A DNA stretch of 64,000 nt from Thalassospira profundimaris WP0211 (GCF_000300275.1 NZ_AMRN01000001.1:186001-250000), one strand, 5' to 3'. Positions 1 to 9,021 are shown, numbered from the stretch's first letter. Program-made: numbers and translations. Notes: generated by a model from the sequence alone, not told the origin.

Positions 1-35
1 AAAACTCTCATCACCTGCCGCTTGCCCCCCCCTGA

Positions 36-614
36 TCAATACAGCGGAAAGGCCGTGTTGATTTTGCCTGCATATTCCCCGTGGCTGAGTGTGGCAAAGG
101 CGATATAAAAACGCGCATCTTCCGATGGGCCAACGCAGTATTCCGTCCCCGTTTCGGATCCGTCTTCGGGTCTGTTAAACCCGCAAGAAGCCCACTGCGG
201 CGCGCCAGTTGGGCACGCCACTTGATTCTCATAGGCATGGAGAATGGATCGCACTACCTCAAGCAGATTGCACGTGTCCGGGAAAATGGTCGAAAACTTT
301 GACAGATTGGGACCATCGGGGTTGACTAGCGTGACGATCCCGCCATAAACGCCACTGGCATTTGGCGGTTGGGTGATCTTTACATCGGCAACACTACCCG
401 GGTTAATGCCACCCGGGCGGGAATGAAATCCCTTGGCCTTATTGCCCTCGATCTCACCGCAAAAGACATGCGGAATATTGATCGACGGGTTGGAGTAAGT
501 CCATTGAATCTTAGTGGGGCAGGTGAACTGCGCCTGCGCACTGCCCGTCACACCAGCCCAGAGCATCACTGCCCCGGCAACAAACATAATGGAAAACCGT
601 GAAAGCCTGATCAT
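36..614 (-). CDS. Secreted EndoU-type nuclease-like protein
   Basis: A 192-aa protein with a clear Sec signal peptide (hydrophobic stretch at residues 8-22, likely cleavage after AQA near residue 28). The mature part resembles the bacterial EndoU nuclease fold. It has an IPHVFCGEI segment with His49, a GFHS segment with His64, Lys79 in VKIT, and a C-terminal GKINTAFP block corresponding to the usual I-T-A-Y/F-P end. In that family two His and a Lys act in RNA cleavage; this assignment is by pattern, not search. Six cysteines (32, 52, 115, 134, 144, 160) suit an extracytoplasmic disulfide-bonded protein. The start at 614 is fixed by AAAGGAGG seven bases upstream. There is no toxin-delivery domain and no adjacent immunity gene. 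Confidence 0.7.
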   Translation of the reverse strand: MIRLSRFSIMFVAGAVMLWAGVTGSAQAQFTCPTKIQWTYSNPSINIPHVFCGEIEGNKAKGFHSRPGGINPGSVADVKITQPPNASGVYGGIVTLVNPDGPNLSKFSTIFPDTCNLLEVVRSILHAYENQVACPTGAPQWASCGFNRPEDGSETGTEYCVGPSEDARFYIAFATLSHGEYAGKINTAFPLY

Positions 615-688
615 GGAGACCTCCTTTGCCCTGCGCCGATTATATTTTCCAGAGGTACGGCGCGATTGGGAGAGTTTACCACACCCGA

Positions 689-2065
689 TTAAAGCTGCGA
701 AAATTCAAGCCCGATACGAAGGGCCAACACACTTGCCGGCTCAAAGCGCATCGGCACCCCGCCAAGCTTGCCGCCATGCCACTGTGCCTTGGTCAGGACA
801 AACGCGCCAAGCGGCAGAGCATGACTGCCTCGGAAATTGACCAGGGCGCGGATTTCCTTGGGCTTGCGGATCGCCTCATCGCGCCACAGGCAGTGATAAG
901 CAAAAAGCGGCGTGCCGGATCGTCGATCAAGGAACACAAACGGCACCTCATATTGCCCCCAGCGCGCGTAATAAAGGCTTTCCATCCCGACACTTGATGT
1001 CAGGAACTGGGTCTGGATCGCGGTTTCCGCCAGTCGTGTGATGGTGGCACTATCGGATGCCCGAACGCCAATCAAACCGGTGCGCAGGCCCGGATGAATA
1101 AGGTGCACCTTGAACGCCACCGCGCGCTGAAACGGTTTGGCGTCCTGATCGACACGTTCAAGACGGCGCACCAGCCAGGCACTTTCAAGATATTCAAGAT
1201 ACCGCCGAAGCGTGTTCTTGGCGATATCAAGCTCGCGCGCCAGCCCCTCGATCGAAAATTCCGACCCGGTGTTATAGGCCAAAAGCGCAAACAACCGATG
1301 CAAATCCGACGGGCTTGAAATGCCATGCAGACCCGGCAAATCCGAATGAAGCGACCGGTGAATGGCCCCGGCTTCGCCATTGGCGGCATGAAAACCGCCT
1401 TCGTTGATGTAATCTTCGAACAGGTCATTTAGTTCAATCAACCCGTCCGGCACATCGGCGGTATAACGCCCGACATTTGGCGTTTCGGGCAAGACATCAC
1501 TGGGTGCGATGCCCTTTTGCTCAAGATATTCGGCAAAGCTGAAAGGCGGTAAAAACAGGCTCTGGATATATTCCGCATTATCCCCGGCTGGTGCCAGCGC
1601 ACTGACCGCGACCACGCGCAACATCGGATCGGCGGCGAGCAACTTGATCAGGCTTGCCTCCCAGTCGCGCTGATAGGACACCTCGTCGATAAACAGCCAA
1701 AGCGGATGATCGGCCGAAATACCGCGCATGGAGCGCAGCAGCTTCGGCAAACGCGGCAGATCAACTTCAAGAAACAGCGGATGTTCAAGCGAGATATAGC
1801 AAACATGGCGTCGCGGCGTGTCGGCATTCAAAAGCTCCGCCACGGCCTGGCGCATCATCACGGTCTTGCCCACCCCGCGCGGGCCCGTCAGGACAACCGC
1901 CTTCTGCCCGTCATTCTTTTCGATCGCCGCCCAAAATCGCTTGAAAAACGCCCGTTGCGGCAGGCCCTGCACCTGATCATCGGTAACACCATCCCACCAC
2001 GGGTTATCAAGCATCAAACGATGCAGAAAATCCTGTTCGCCGGGATGCTCGATCATGGTCGTCAT
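689..2065 (-). CDS. AAA ATPase with DUF4143-type C-terminal region
   Basis: A 458-aa protein of the AAA_14/DUF4143 family. Walker A is GPRGVGKT at residues 61-68, and Walker B is in LWLFIDEVSYQ near residue 125. A winged-helix-like stretch (IEGLARELDIAKNTLRRYLEYL, in part) near residue 280 separates the ATPase from the C-terminal DUF4143 region, a common layout for this family. Members are widespread, often mobile or accessory, and their cellular role is poorly defined; some are proposed to be nucleoside-triphosphate switches linked to toxin-like or defence functions. It is transcribed alone, with about 200 bases upstream. No partner gene is evident. Confidence 0.8.
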   Translation of the reverse strand: MTTMIEHPGEQDFLHRLMLDNPWWDGVTDDQVQGLPQRAFFKRFWAAIEKNDGQKAVVLTGPRGVGKTVMMRQAVAELLNADTPRRHVCYISLEHPLFLEVDLPRLPKLLRSMRGISADHPLWLFIDEVSYQRDWEASLIKLLAADPMLRVVAVSALAPAGDNAEYIQSLFLPPFSFAEYLEQKGIAPSDVLPETPNVGRYTADVPDGLIELNDLFEDYINEGGFHAANGEAGAIHRSLHSDLPGLHGISSPSDLHRLFALLAYNTGSEFSIEGLARELDIAKNTLRRYLEYLESAWLVRRLERVDQDAKPFQRAVAFKVHLIHPGLRTGLIGVRASDSATITRLAETAIQTQFLTSSVGMESLYYARWGQYEVPFVFLDRRSGTPLFAYHCLWRDEAIRKPKEIRALVNFRGSHALPLGAFVLTKAQWHGGKLGGVPMRFEPASVLALRIGLEFSQL

Positions 2066-2197
2066 ATTGTGCTCCCCAAAAGCTGCCTGCCCTATAGCGC
2101 ACTATATGGGCAATTTTTCCGACTTTGCCGGAAAAACCTTTAAATTAGGTATAGTGATAAACGCTATTTGGGGGTTTTGCCGCAAGGAACTGCAAAC

Positions 2198-2239
2198 AAA
2201 AGAAAAACCGGACCCCACCCACAGTGGCAAAGTCCGGTT
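2198..2239 (-). terminator. Rho-independent terminator of the hydrolase gene
   Basis: Perfect 8-bp stem aaccggac (2206-2213) / gtccggtt (2232-2239). On the minus strand it is followed by a T-rich tract (complement of 2198-2207). It lies just after the stop codon of the minus-strand hydrolase gene. Confidence 0.8.
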
Positions 2240-2264
2240 CCATGAATGTCGGGCCGATATCCGC

Positions 2265-3119
2265 TCAGGCGTCGCGATGCCGGCTGAGGAAATCAAGGAT
2301 CAGCGCGTTGATTTCATCGGGTTTGTCTTCAAGCGCAAAATGCGCCGCCCCTTCCACAAGGCTCAACTCCGATCCCGGAATATCGCCATGCAGACGTTTC
2401 GCCCAATCGGGCGTCTGCCAGGCATCCTGCGCGCCCCAGATCAGCTTGACCGGCTTGGTGCCAAGCTCGCCCAACCGGTCCGCCACCTTCATTGTATGGA
2501 TCGGGTCATATTGGCGGATTTGATGTTGAAACAGGCTCGCCTGACCTATCGGACCGGAAATGTAATCGACATAGGTTTCAAGCGCTGTGCCCTCGAACCG
2601 CTTCTGATCAACCACGGCTGATTTTACCCAGTCGCGGAAATGCGCCCGGTGTTCTGCATCCGGCGCCTTGGCCAGAACATCAAGCCCGGCCTCCATCTGC
2701 TGGCGTGTGCGTTTGGACGGATAGCTGTCATAACTGACCGCATCAATCAGGGTGATGGTCCGTGCGACATCCGGGCGGAACACGCCGACCTGCTGGGCAA
2801 TCGCTCCGCCAAAGTCATGACCGACGATATGGGCCGATGTCAGGCCCCAGTGATCCATCAACCCTTCCAGAATCGGCAACTGCCCACTGATAGATGTATC
2901 GATTTCCGGATCCCATGGCCGTTCCGACAGCCCGTATCCCAGCAAATCAAACAAATGCACCTTGTATCCCGCAGTCACCAGCGGCTCGATGCTATCGCGC
3001 CAGATCAGGGATGATGACGGCGTACCATGTAGTAAAATGACAGGCACCCCATCGCCATACACTCCGTGGGCAATGCGCGTGTTATTCATCAGAACATGAT
3101 CATTTGCGACCGGCTTCAT
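2265..3119 (-). CDS. Alpha/beta hydrolase (epoxide hydrolase / dehalogenase-like)
   Basis: A 284-aa alpha/beta-hydrolase. The oxyanion-hole motif HGTP follows the first strands. The nucleophile elbow is VGHDFGG, so the nucleophile is Asp as in epoxide hydrolases and haloalkane/haloacid dehalogenases, not Ser. The acid is probably the Asp in WGAQDAW and the base the His in EGAAHF near the C-terminus. The substrate cannot be told from sequence. The start at 3119 is chosen because AAGGAGAA precedes this ATG at good spacing; an upstream in-frame ATG at 3179 lacks a site. It is divergent from a LysR gene 133 bp away, the usual arrangement for a regulator and its target. Confidence 0.8.
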   Translation of the reverse strand: MKPVANDHVLMNNTRIAHGVYGDGVPVILLHGTPSSSLIWRDSIEPLVTAGYKVHLFDLLGYGLSERPWDPEIDTSISGQLPILEGLMDHWGLTSAHIVGHDFGGAIAQQVGVFRPDVARTITLIDAVSYDSYPSKRTRQQMEAGLDVLAKAPDAEHRAHFRDWVKSAVVDQKRFEGTALETYVDYISGPIGQASLFQHQIRQYDPIHTMKVADRLGELGTKPVKLIWGAQDAWQTPDWAKRLHGDIPGSELSLVEGAAHFALEDKPDEINALILDFLSRHRDA

Positions 3120-3252
3120 CGGGTTCTCCTTATCTCGGGAAATCTGTTGATACCCCGATGATGGGCTGCGCCTTGCCATGACACAAATGAATAGATATCA
3201 TTTTATCATCTGAAATTGTCATGCAGTACGCCCGTCAGGAAAGACCCTCGCC

Positions 3253-4173
3253 ATGCCCCGTCTTGACATCGCAAGCCTCGAAGCGCTTTGCGCCATTGCC
3301 GATCATGGCGGTATCACCCGCGCGGCCGATCACCTTGCACTGTCGCAATCAGCAATCTCGCATAAGATCAAACGGCTCGAGGACGGGCTGGGCTACGCCA
3401 TTCTCGATCGCCGCGCCGGCGGGGCCAAATTCACCCGCGAAGGTCAACAATTACTCGCCTATGGCCGTCGTATTCTCGCCATTCACGAAGAAGCCCTGAT
3501 CAGCCTTACGCGCAAACCGCTGAAAGGTCGCCTGCGCCTTGGCATGACCGAGGACATGGCCAATAACGGCCTGCCCGGCATTCTGGGTCATTTCAAAAAG
3601 CTCTATCCCGACGTCGCGGTCAGCACCACCACTGCCCAAAGCCTGCATATCGCGCAGCAGCTTGAAAATCGGGAGATTGATCTTGGCGTCTTTGATCTGT
3701 TTGATCATCTCAAACGCCCGACCGATATCGCCCTCCGCCAGACACCGTTGCACTGGGTCAAGGCTCCTGATTTCGAACTCGACTGGTCAAAACCGATCCC
3801 GTTTCTGGCGTTTGATCCGGATTGTTTTTATCAGAAATGGGCGATGGAAACCGGCCTGACCCACGCATCAGGATTTGAAACGATCCTGACCTGTGCCAGC
3901 AGCAACGCCATTGTGTCTGCCGTTGCATCCGGGCTTGGCGTTGCCCTGATCGGCGATCACTGCCTGACACCTGATATTCAGGTCATTTCCGATGCCTTCC
4001 CATCCCCGCCAATGGTCACGACCGTGATCCGGACATCTCGTCAGGCCCACGGCGAACCCACAACCGCGCTGAAAAACGTTATCCGCGACGCCTTTGCCCC
4101 GGCCATGAGCACGGCGCAAATAACCAGACAAAACAAAACCGGACCTTGGGAAAGGTCCGGTTTATGTGTTTGA
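3253..4173 (+). CDS. LysR-family transcriptional regulator
   Basis: A 306-aa LysR regulator. The N-terminal winged HTH is at residues 3-60 (LEALCAIADHGGITRAADHL, with SQSAISHKIKRLE as recognition helix), followed by a periplasmic-binding-like effector domain. It is divergent from the Asp-nucleophile hydrolase at 2265-3119 and so probably controls that gene and itself through the 133-bp intergenic region; this is inference from layout. The last ten or so codons (NKTGPWERSGLCV) run into and through a perfect terminator hairpin, so the protein tail is encoded by terminator sequence. Confidence 0.88.
   Translation: MPRLDIASLEALCAIADHGGITRAADHLALSQSAISHKIKRLEDGLGYAILDRRAGGAKFTREGQQLLAYGRRILAIHEEALISLTRKPLKGRLRLGMTEDMANNGLPGILGHFKKLYPDVAVSTTTAQSLHIAQQLENREIDLGVFDLFDHLKRPTDIALRQTPLHWVKAPDFELDWSKPIPFLAFDPDCFYQKWAMETGLTHASGFETILTCASSNAIVSAVASGLGVALIGDHCLTPDIQVISDAFPSPPMVTTVIRTSRQAHGEPTTALKNVIRDAFAPAMSTAQITRQNKTGPWERSGLCV
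4136..4163 (+). terminator. Terminator overlapping the LysR 3' coding end
   Basis: Perfect 10-bp stem aaaccggacc (4136-4145) / ggtccggttt (4154-4163) with an 8-nt loop. The LysR stop codon (4171-4173) lies after the hairpin, so the structure is inside the coding sequence. The downstream T-run is short. Confidence 0.7.
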
Positions 4174-4259
4174 CGACGATCTCACATTGCTAACGCGAGG
4201 GGGGATTTGGGGTAGCTGATAAAACCGCCGTCAATCTCGTCAAAATGCTCTGCTCGTGC

Positions 4260-4844
4260 TTAGGCCTTCGGCCCATCCGTCTTGGTATCGTCCGGCTTGC
4301 TGTCATTATCGGATTTACCGGCTTCGTCATCCTCTTTCATCTTTTTGAATTCGGATGCCATGCGGTAATCACCAGATGCGACAAAGCCTTCCATCGAACC
4401 GGTGCGCCGTTCCAGATAGTCAAACTGCTCGCGCAGGTCTTCCATCCAGCTTTCTTCATAATCAACACCAACTGTCGGGCGCTCATTTGCGGCATCCGGC
4501 GTGCTGTTGTTCTGGCGGGCGGCACGTCCGGCCGATGTGCTTTGACCGGCACCGCGTACTTTACCGCGCAGAGCATCAAACCACTGCGGATGATGGACAT
4601 AGGCCCACGCCAGACCAAACAGCATCAATCCGACCGGGAAGCTGAAGATCAGAACCAGAATGAAGGCAATCAGCACCCCTTTGCGCGGAATGCCAAAGGC
4701 TTCTGAAATGCCGCGCGTGGTACGGCCGATCACACCATGACGCCTGGAACCATCCGGGTTGTGCCGTGAGCCACATCCACAGCGCGAGCGTCTTTTGTGA
4801 CTGTGCCCAAAACCGTCTCCGGCAGTAGCTTGCTGAGCAGTCAT
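4260..4844 (-). CDS. pspC: PspC-domain envelope stress protein
   Basis: A 194-aa inner-membrane protein, third gene of the psp operon. After a basic, Cys/His-containing N-terminus, residues about 38-85 form a divergent PspC domain: RTTRGISEAFGIPRKGV, then one long hydrophobic helix ending in YVHHP. The C-terminal ~100 residues are charged and probably helical (MEDLREQFDYLERR), longer than in E. coli PspC and possibly the part that contacts PspA or PspB. ATG 4844 is chosen because GGAGG lies 8 nt upstream and it overlaps the pspB stop as ATGA, implying translational coupling. A start at 4859 is possible but less likely. Confidence 0.8.
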   Translation of the reverse strand: MTAQQATAGDGFGHSHKRRSRCGCGSRHNPDGSRRHGVIGRTTRGISEAFGIPRKGVLIAFILVLIFSFPVGLMLFGLAWAYVHHPQWFDALRGKVRGAGQSTSAGRAARQNNSTPDAANERPTVGVDYEESWMEDLREQFDYLERRTGSMEGFVASGDYRMASEFKKMKEDDEAGKSDNDSKPDDTKTDGPKA

Positions 4845-5098
4845 ATCCTGTTCCTCCATTCGGCAACCTCGGCATCTAACAGGCGTTCAAGTGTTTCGAC
4901 ACGCGTTTCGAGTCGCTTTGCCCGTTGTTTCAGACCCGCCACCGCTTCCTTTTCACGGGCTGTCTGTTCCGGGCTTTGCGGGCGTTGCTCGGCCTTCATG
5001 CGTTTCCAAACCGTGATGTAATGAAACACCACCCAAACCGGGCCAACAACGGTGATCAAAACGATAAGAGGTACGGCAATCGCCCACATATTCGACAT
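4841..5098 (-). CDS. pspB: Phage shock protein B
   Basis: An 85-aa protein with one N-terminal transmembrane helix (residues 5-27), then a cytoplasmic coiled coil (LKQRAKRLETRVETLERLL), the PspB signature. In enterobacteria PspB with PspC senses inner-membrane stress and draws PspA off PspF. The gene order pspA-pspB-pspC with a 4-nt overlap to pspC supports the call. Confidence 0.9.
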   Translation of the reverse strand: MSNMWAIAVPLIVLITVVGPVWVVFHYITVWKRMKAEQRPQSPEQTAREKEAVAGLKQRAKRLETRVETLERLLDAEVAEWRNRI

Positions 5099-5146
5099 CT
5101 CGTTCTTTCAAGCAGGTTCACACGTCGAAACACGAAAACCCGTTAC

Positions 5147-5824
5147 TTATTTGTCTTTTTTCGCGTCGCTTTTTACGCGTGCTTTCAGTTCCTTAAGATC
5201 ATCCTCGATCCCGAGCTCGGCCTCAAGGTCTTCGAACTGTTCCTCAAGGCTCTGTCCGCGACCAAGGTCCCAGGAGTCCGCACTCGCTTCAAGTTCGTCA
5301 ATCCGGCGTTCCATCTGCTCATAGCGCAGAAGTGCTTCGTCGATCTGACCGGAATGCAGCTTTTCTTTCATTTTGACACGCTTTTCAGCCGTCTGCATGC
5401 GGATTTCAACCGTACGCTGTTTCGCCTTGGCTTCATTCAGCTTGTTCTGAAGCTTATTGAGGTCCTCGTCATACTTGCCAAGGGTTTCCTCGATCACTTC
5501 CAGTTCACGCTCAAGCACAAGGCTCTGGTCGGCCAGACGACGGCGCGCCATCAGTGCGCCCTTGGCCAGATCATCACGGCCTTTGGAAACAGCAAACTCT
5601 GCCTTGGTGTCCCATTCGACCTGACCGTCATGAAGTTTCTTAAGCTTGCGCTCGACTTCCTTCTTGTCGGCAATTGCCTTGACGGCGGCGGAACGCACCT
5701 CAACCAGGGTGTCTTCCATTTCCTGGATCATCAACCGCACCATTTTCTCCGGATCTTCGGCACGATCCAGAAGCGAGTTGATGTTGGCATTTACGATATC
5801 GGACAAACGCGAAAACACGCCCAT
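5147..5824 (-). CDS. pspA: Phage shock protein A
   Basis: A 225-aa PspA/IM30 protein, almost entirely predicted coiled coil. An N-terminal amphipathic helix (MGVFSRLSDIVNANINSLL) is followed by the conserved EDPEKMVRLMIQEMEDTL block. PspA inhibits the AAA+ activator PspF in unstressed cells and, when released, forms membrane-protecting oligomers of the ESCRT-III-like superfamily. The start has TAAGGAG 7 nt upstream. It is the first gene after a sigma-54 promoter, and its regulator pspF is divergent. Confidence 0.95.
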   Translation of the reverse strand: MGVFSRLSDIVNANINSLLDRAEDPEKMVRLMIQEMEDTLVEVRSAAVKAIADKKEVERKLKKLHDGQVEWDTKAEFAVSKGRDDLAKGALMARRRLADQSLVLERELEVIEETLGKYDEDLNKLQNKLNEAKAKQRTVEIRMQTAEKRVKMKEKLHSGQIDEALLRYEQMERRIDELEASADSWDLGRGQSLEEQFEDLEAELGIEDDLKELKARVKSDAKKDK

Positions 5825-5876
5825 TGTCTGATCTCCTTAATTAATCGGGGGACGCACAAAATTCTGCACTCTCTAC

Positions 5877-5893
5877 TTCAAATGCCGTGCCAG
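5877..5893 (-). promoter_or_regulatory. Sigma-54 promoter of pspABC
   Basis: Minus strand reads CTGGCACGGCATTTGAA: the -24 element TGGCACG, N4, then TTGA where the consensus is TTGC. It predicts a transcript start near 5866, about 40 nt before pspA. Together with the divergent PspF-type activator gene this reproduces the enterobacterial psp control region. Confidence 0.8.
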
Positions 5894-5964
5894 TTTTGAA
5901 ATCCGCCAAAATCAATAACTTAATCAATCATCAGACTTTTTGCTTAACTTTTATCGCGACAATA

Positions 5965-6996
5965 ATGACGTTTTTCGATAACGTTTTTCGCGAAATGGAT
6001 AGCTTGCAACCGATATTGGGCGAAGACCCCGTTTTTTTGGCCGCCCTTGAACATGTTTCACGCTTGGCGCCGATTGAACGCCCCTGCCTGGTGATTGGCG
6101 AACGCGGCTCGGGCAAGGAACTGATTGCCGCCCGCCTGCACTATCTTTCACGCCGCTGGGGCGGGCCACTAATCAAGGTCAATTGCGCCGCCCTGTCTGA
6201 AACCCTGCTCGATACCGAACTTTTCGGCCACGAGGCCGGGGCGTTTACCGGCGCGACCAAACGCCATATCGGGCGGTTCGAACGCGCGCATGGTGGCACC
6301 ATCATCCTGGACGAAATCGCCACCGCAAGCCCGGTGGTACAGGAAAAGCTTCTGCGTGTGGTGGAGTACGGCGAGATCGAACGCGTCGGCGGCTCGGAAG
6401 TCATCGAAGTCGACACCCGCGTCATTGGTGTGACAAATGAAAATCTGCGCGAACTGGCCAAAACCAACAGGTTCCGCGCCGATCTGCTGGACCGCCTCGC
6501 CTTTGACGTCATCGCCGTACCACCGCTCCGCCAACGGTATGATGATATTCTGTTACTCGCCGAACAGTTCGCGCTTGAGATGACAAAACGTCTGGGCCGC
6601 AGCGTTTTTCCGGGCTTCTCGCGCAATGCCGCCGAACAATTGCTTCACTATCCCTGGCCCGGCAACATCCGCGAACTGCGCAACGCGGTTGAACGCAGCA
6701 TCTACCTGTCCGAGGACGACGAAACCCCGCTGGCCAATATCACCATTGATCCGTTCGAGGACATCTGGTCCGAGACCGACCGCGAAACGCCGACACCTGC
6801 GGCAGAAGTCGATACGCCCGAACCAGACGCAAATATCGACTTCAAAACACAGGTCGCCAATTTCGAAATCAAGTTGCTTGAACAGGCCCTGCGCCAAAAC
6901 GCCAACAACCAAACCGAAGCCGCCAAGGCACTAAAATTGAACTACCATCAGTTTCGTAGGTTGCTTGAGAAGCACGAGATTTCGACGCAGCGTTGA
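5965..6996 (+). CDS. pspF: PspF sigma-54-dependent activator
   Basis: An enhancer-binding protein with no N-terminal receiver domain, typical of PspF. It holds a single AAA+ domain (Walker A GERGSGKE near residues 45-52, the sigma-54 contact loop GAFTGA near 92-97, Walker B IILDEIA) and a C-terminal Fis-type HTH (QTEAAKALKLNYHQFRRLLEK). Constitutively active AAA+ activity is held down by PspA. The reading frame is open back to 5887, but that start would lie in the pspA promoter. ATG 5965 or, better matching E. coli PspF length, ATG 5995 (MDSLQPILGED) are the plausible starts; neither has a strong Shine-Dalgarno. Confidence 0.9.
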   Translation: MTFFDNVFREMDSLQPILGEDPVFLAALEHVSRLAPIERPCLVIGERGSGKELIAARLHYLSRRWGGPLIKVNCAALSETLLDTELFGHEAGAFTGATKRHIGRFERAHGGTIILDEIATASPVVQEKLLRVVEYGEIERVGGSEVIEVDTRVIGVTNENLRELAKTNRFRADLLDRLAFDVIAVPPLRQRYDDILLLAEQFALEMTKRLGRSVFPGFSRNAAEQLLHYPWPGNIRELRNAVERSIYLSEDDETPLANITIDPFEDIWSETDRETPTPAAEVDTPEPDANIDFKTQVANFEIKLLEQALRQNANNQTEAAKALKLNYHQFRRLLEKHEISTQR

Positions 6997-7115
6997 ATTC
7001 TGAAATCTGTCAGATTCTGTCAATATCTGACATCGGTTCATTTATTATTGCACCGCAATACACTTATAGGTTTAGTCGAGCAATAGAACTCAACATTTCC
7101 TGTAGGTTACACGCC

Positions 7116-7883
7116 ATGCCATCGGTTCTTCTCGCCCCCAATTCCTGCAAATTTATCCGCAAATCAGTTCAGATTGCCGTCTTCGCCGCACTCGGACTTG
7201 CCGGGTTGCACGCAACAGCATCCGCCGAAGAATGGCTGCTTACGCCTTACCTGCGGGCTGATCTGGGCTATTCCAGCACGATTGATGACGACGCTGATTC
7301 ACGTGATACCATCCGCGATACATGGGACACCGACCCACATACAGGCACGCGATATCAAGCTGGCGCCGGATTGAAGCTCAACAATTACCTTCGAACCGAT
7401 CTGACGATTTCATATCGCGATAACATGGCAAATATGGATTCTTTCACCTTCAACAACAACACCGGTTCAACGCGCCAGGCTACCGCAGGTCGCCACAACA
7501 CGTCTAATGTCACAACCATGTTGACTGGATATATCGATCCGCTTGCAGCTTATGGCATCAATACCGGGGCCTTTTCACCTTACATCCAAGCTGGCATTGG
7601 CTGGGCCCATAACCGCACGAAATCGACGGGTATTGGGGGCACCACTAATATAATTGATGGGGCGCAACATGATGATGTCGCCTGGCAGGCAGGCGCTGGC
7701 CTGAATTACGCACTAACCGATCACTGGAAGATCGATTTTTCCTATCGCTATATCAATATGGGCGAAGCGCGCGCCAGCAAACATTTTACATCAGGCTCCG
7801 TCCCAAACGGCAGACTGACGCAGGAACTACGCTATGATCTGCATGCGCACGAAGTCATGCTGGGCCTGCAATATCAGTTCTGA
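7116..7883 (+). CDS. Outer-membrane beta-barrel protein (OmpA-like/Opa fold)
   Basis: A 255-aa protein with a signal peptide (residues 1-37, cleavage after ATASA). It then has alternating amphipathic strands beginning YLRADLGYSS and ending GLQYQF with the C-terminal Phe used for BamA recognition. Strand content and length fit an eight-stranded barrel of the OmpA-like/porin family with no peptidoglycan-binding domain. The start at 7116 is chosen as the one giving a proper signal peptide; upstream in-frame Met codons give an unconvincing N-terminus. It is monocistronic with its own terminator. Confidence 0.75.
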   Translation: MPSVLLAPNSCKFIRKSVQIAVFAALGLAGLHATASAEEWLLTPYLRADLGYSSTIDDDADSRDTIRDTWDTDPHTGTRYQAGAGLKLNNYLRTDLTISYRDNMANMDSFTFNNNTGSTRQATAGRHNTSNVTTMLTGYIDPLAAYGINTGAFSPYIQAGIGWAHNRTKSTGIGGTTNIIDGAQHDDVAWQAGAGLNYALTDHWKIDFSYRYINMGEARASKHFTSGSVPNGRLTQELRYDLHAHEVMLGLQYQF

Positions 7884-7926
7884 TCACACCAAACGGCGAC
7901 ATCCTGAAGTCACCTGCTCTATGCAG

Positions 7927-7971
7927 ACACCCCGGACCTCGACATTCTCGCGGTTCGGGGTGTTTTGTTTT
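7927..7971 (+). terminator. Terminator after the outer-membrane protein gene
   Basis: Stem acaccccggacc (7927-7938) / ggttcggggtgt (7952-7963), 12 pairs including one G-U. It is followed by the T-rich tract ttttgtttt. Confidence 0.85.
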
Positions 7972-8001
7972 GGCATGTCCACGGATTCAGGATTAAACGC
8001 G

Positions 8002-8481
8002 ATGCACCAGCCAAGAACACCGAACTACCAAAAAAGTGACCCAGTGATGCGCTGGAACTTGCCGGATCGCGTGTTCTTTGCCTGCGGTGCCTGCCATATC
8101 CTTGCCCACGCGTTTCTCATGCGTTACGGCACCGATGACATGACGCCTTTATGGCTTCACCCGCACAAGGGCTTTACCGGCAATCATATTGTCATTGCGT
8201 GGGATGACTGGATTTTCGACTATCACGGCTACAGCCATCGCCAGAAATTCATCGATCACTGTTTTCGCCGCGCCCGCCAACGCTGGGCAAACTGGGATGC
8301 AGAAATTAAATCAATCCCGCGCGACGTATTGATTTCCGAGAAAAAATCACGGCAAATCGACGAGTTATGGCTACGCGAACCAAAACAGTTTCTGCACGAT
8401 GCCTTGCCCCGTGCCGAACGCTTCCTTGATCGCTTTGCACCGCCACCAACAGGCATCGCTGGTCGCAACGCAAAGCCTTAG
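8002..8481 (+). CDS. Hypothetical protein, possible papain-like fold
   Basis: A 159-aa protein not recognised with confidence. A Cys-containing helix start ([14 protein letters not shown]) followed by [16 protein letters not shown] has the order Cys ... His ... Asp expected of small papain-like folds. That is only a suggestion. The CGACH string matches CXXCH but the protein has no signal peptide, so haem binding is unlikely. The start is uncertain (7975, 8002 or 8047 all possible). The stop overlaps by 4 nt the stop of the acyl-CoA dehydrogenase remnant on the other strand. Confidence 0.55.
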   Translation: MHQPRTPNYQKSDPVMRWNLPDRVFFACGACHILAHAFLMRYGTDDMTPLWLHPHKGFTGNHIVIAWDDWIFDYHGYSHRQKFIDHCFRRARQRWANWDAEIKSIPRDVLISEKKSRQIDELWLREPKQFLHDALPRAERFLDRFAPPPTGIAGRNAKP

Positions 8482-9021
8482 TCCGCCAACGCGCGGGCAA
8501 TCACCATCCGCTGAATATCAGACGTGCCTTCATAGATCTGGCACACCCGCACATCGCGATAAATCCGCTCGACCGGGAAGTCCTTGAGGTATCCGTACCC
8601 GCCATGGATTTGAATGGCGGCGGAGCACACTTCCTCGGCAATTTCTGACGCGTACATTTTCGCCATGCAGGCCTCGGCCAGGCACCGTTTATGATCATCG
8701 CGGAGTTCGGCGGCGCGATGAACCAAAAGCCGGGCGGCATCGATCTTCGTGGCCATATCGGCCAGACGAAATGCCACTGCCTGATGTTCGATGATCTTTT
8801 TGCCAAAGGTTTCGCGTTCATTGGCGTAATCCTTGGCGGCCTCGAACGCCGCACGCGCCATGCCAACCGACTGAGCGGCAATGCCGATGCGTCCGCCTTC
8901 AAGATTGGCGAGTGCGATCTTGTAGCCCTTCCCTTCCTCGCCCAGCATATTCTTGGCTGGCACGCGGCATTCAACAAAGGTGATCTGACGGGTGTCCGAG
9001 GCATTCTTCTCCTCAACCCGG
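8478..9021 (-). pseudogene. 3'-terminal remnant of an acyl-CoA dehydrogenase gene
   Basis: This fragment matches the last ~180 codons of the intact gene at 10569-11711, starting at the stop codon and ending abruptly at 9021 (codons for RVEEK). The protein is very close to the intact copy; most nucleotide differences are synonymous. Relative to the intact gene three codons (LGQ) are missing in frame after VEEK. An in-frame TAG lies a few codons above the break, and the first Met is internal (8963), so no working enzyme can be made even though the catalytic YEGTSDIQR segment remains. It is read as the displaced original 3' end of the dehydrogenase gene. Confidence 0.85.

Noticed and set aside
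8002..8481. CXXCH motif suggesting a cytochrome
   Set aside because: There is no signal peptide and no axial-ligand context; the Cys fits a papain-like helix better.
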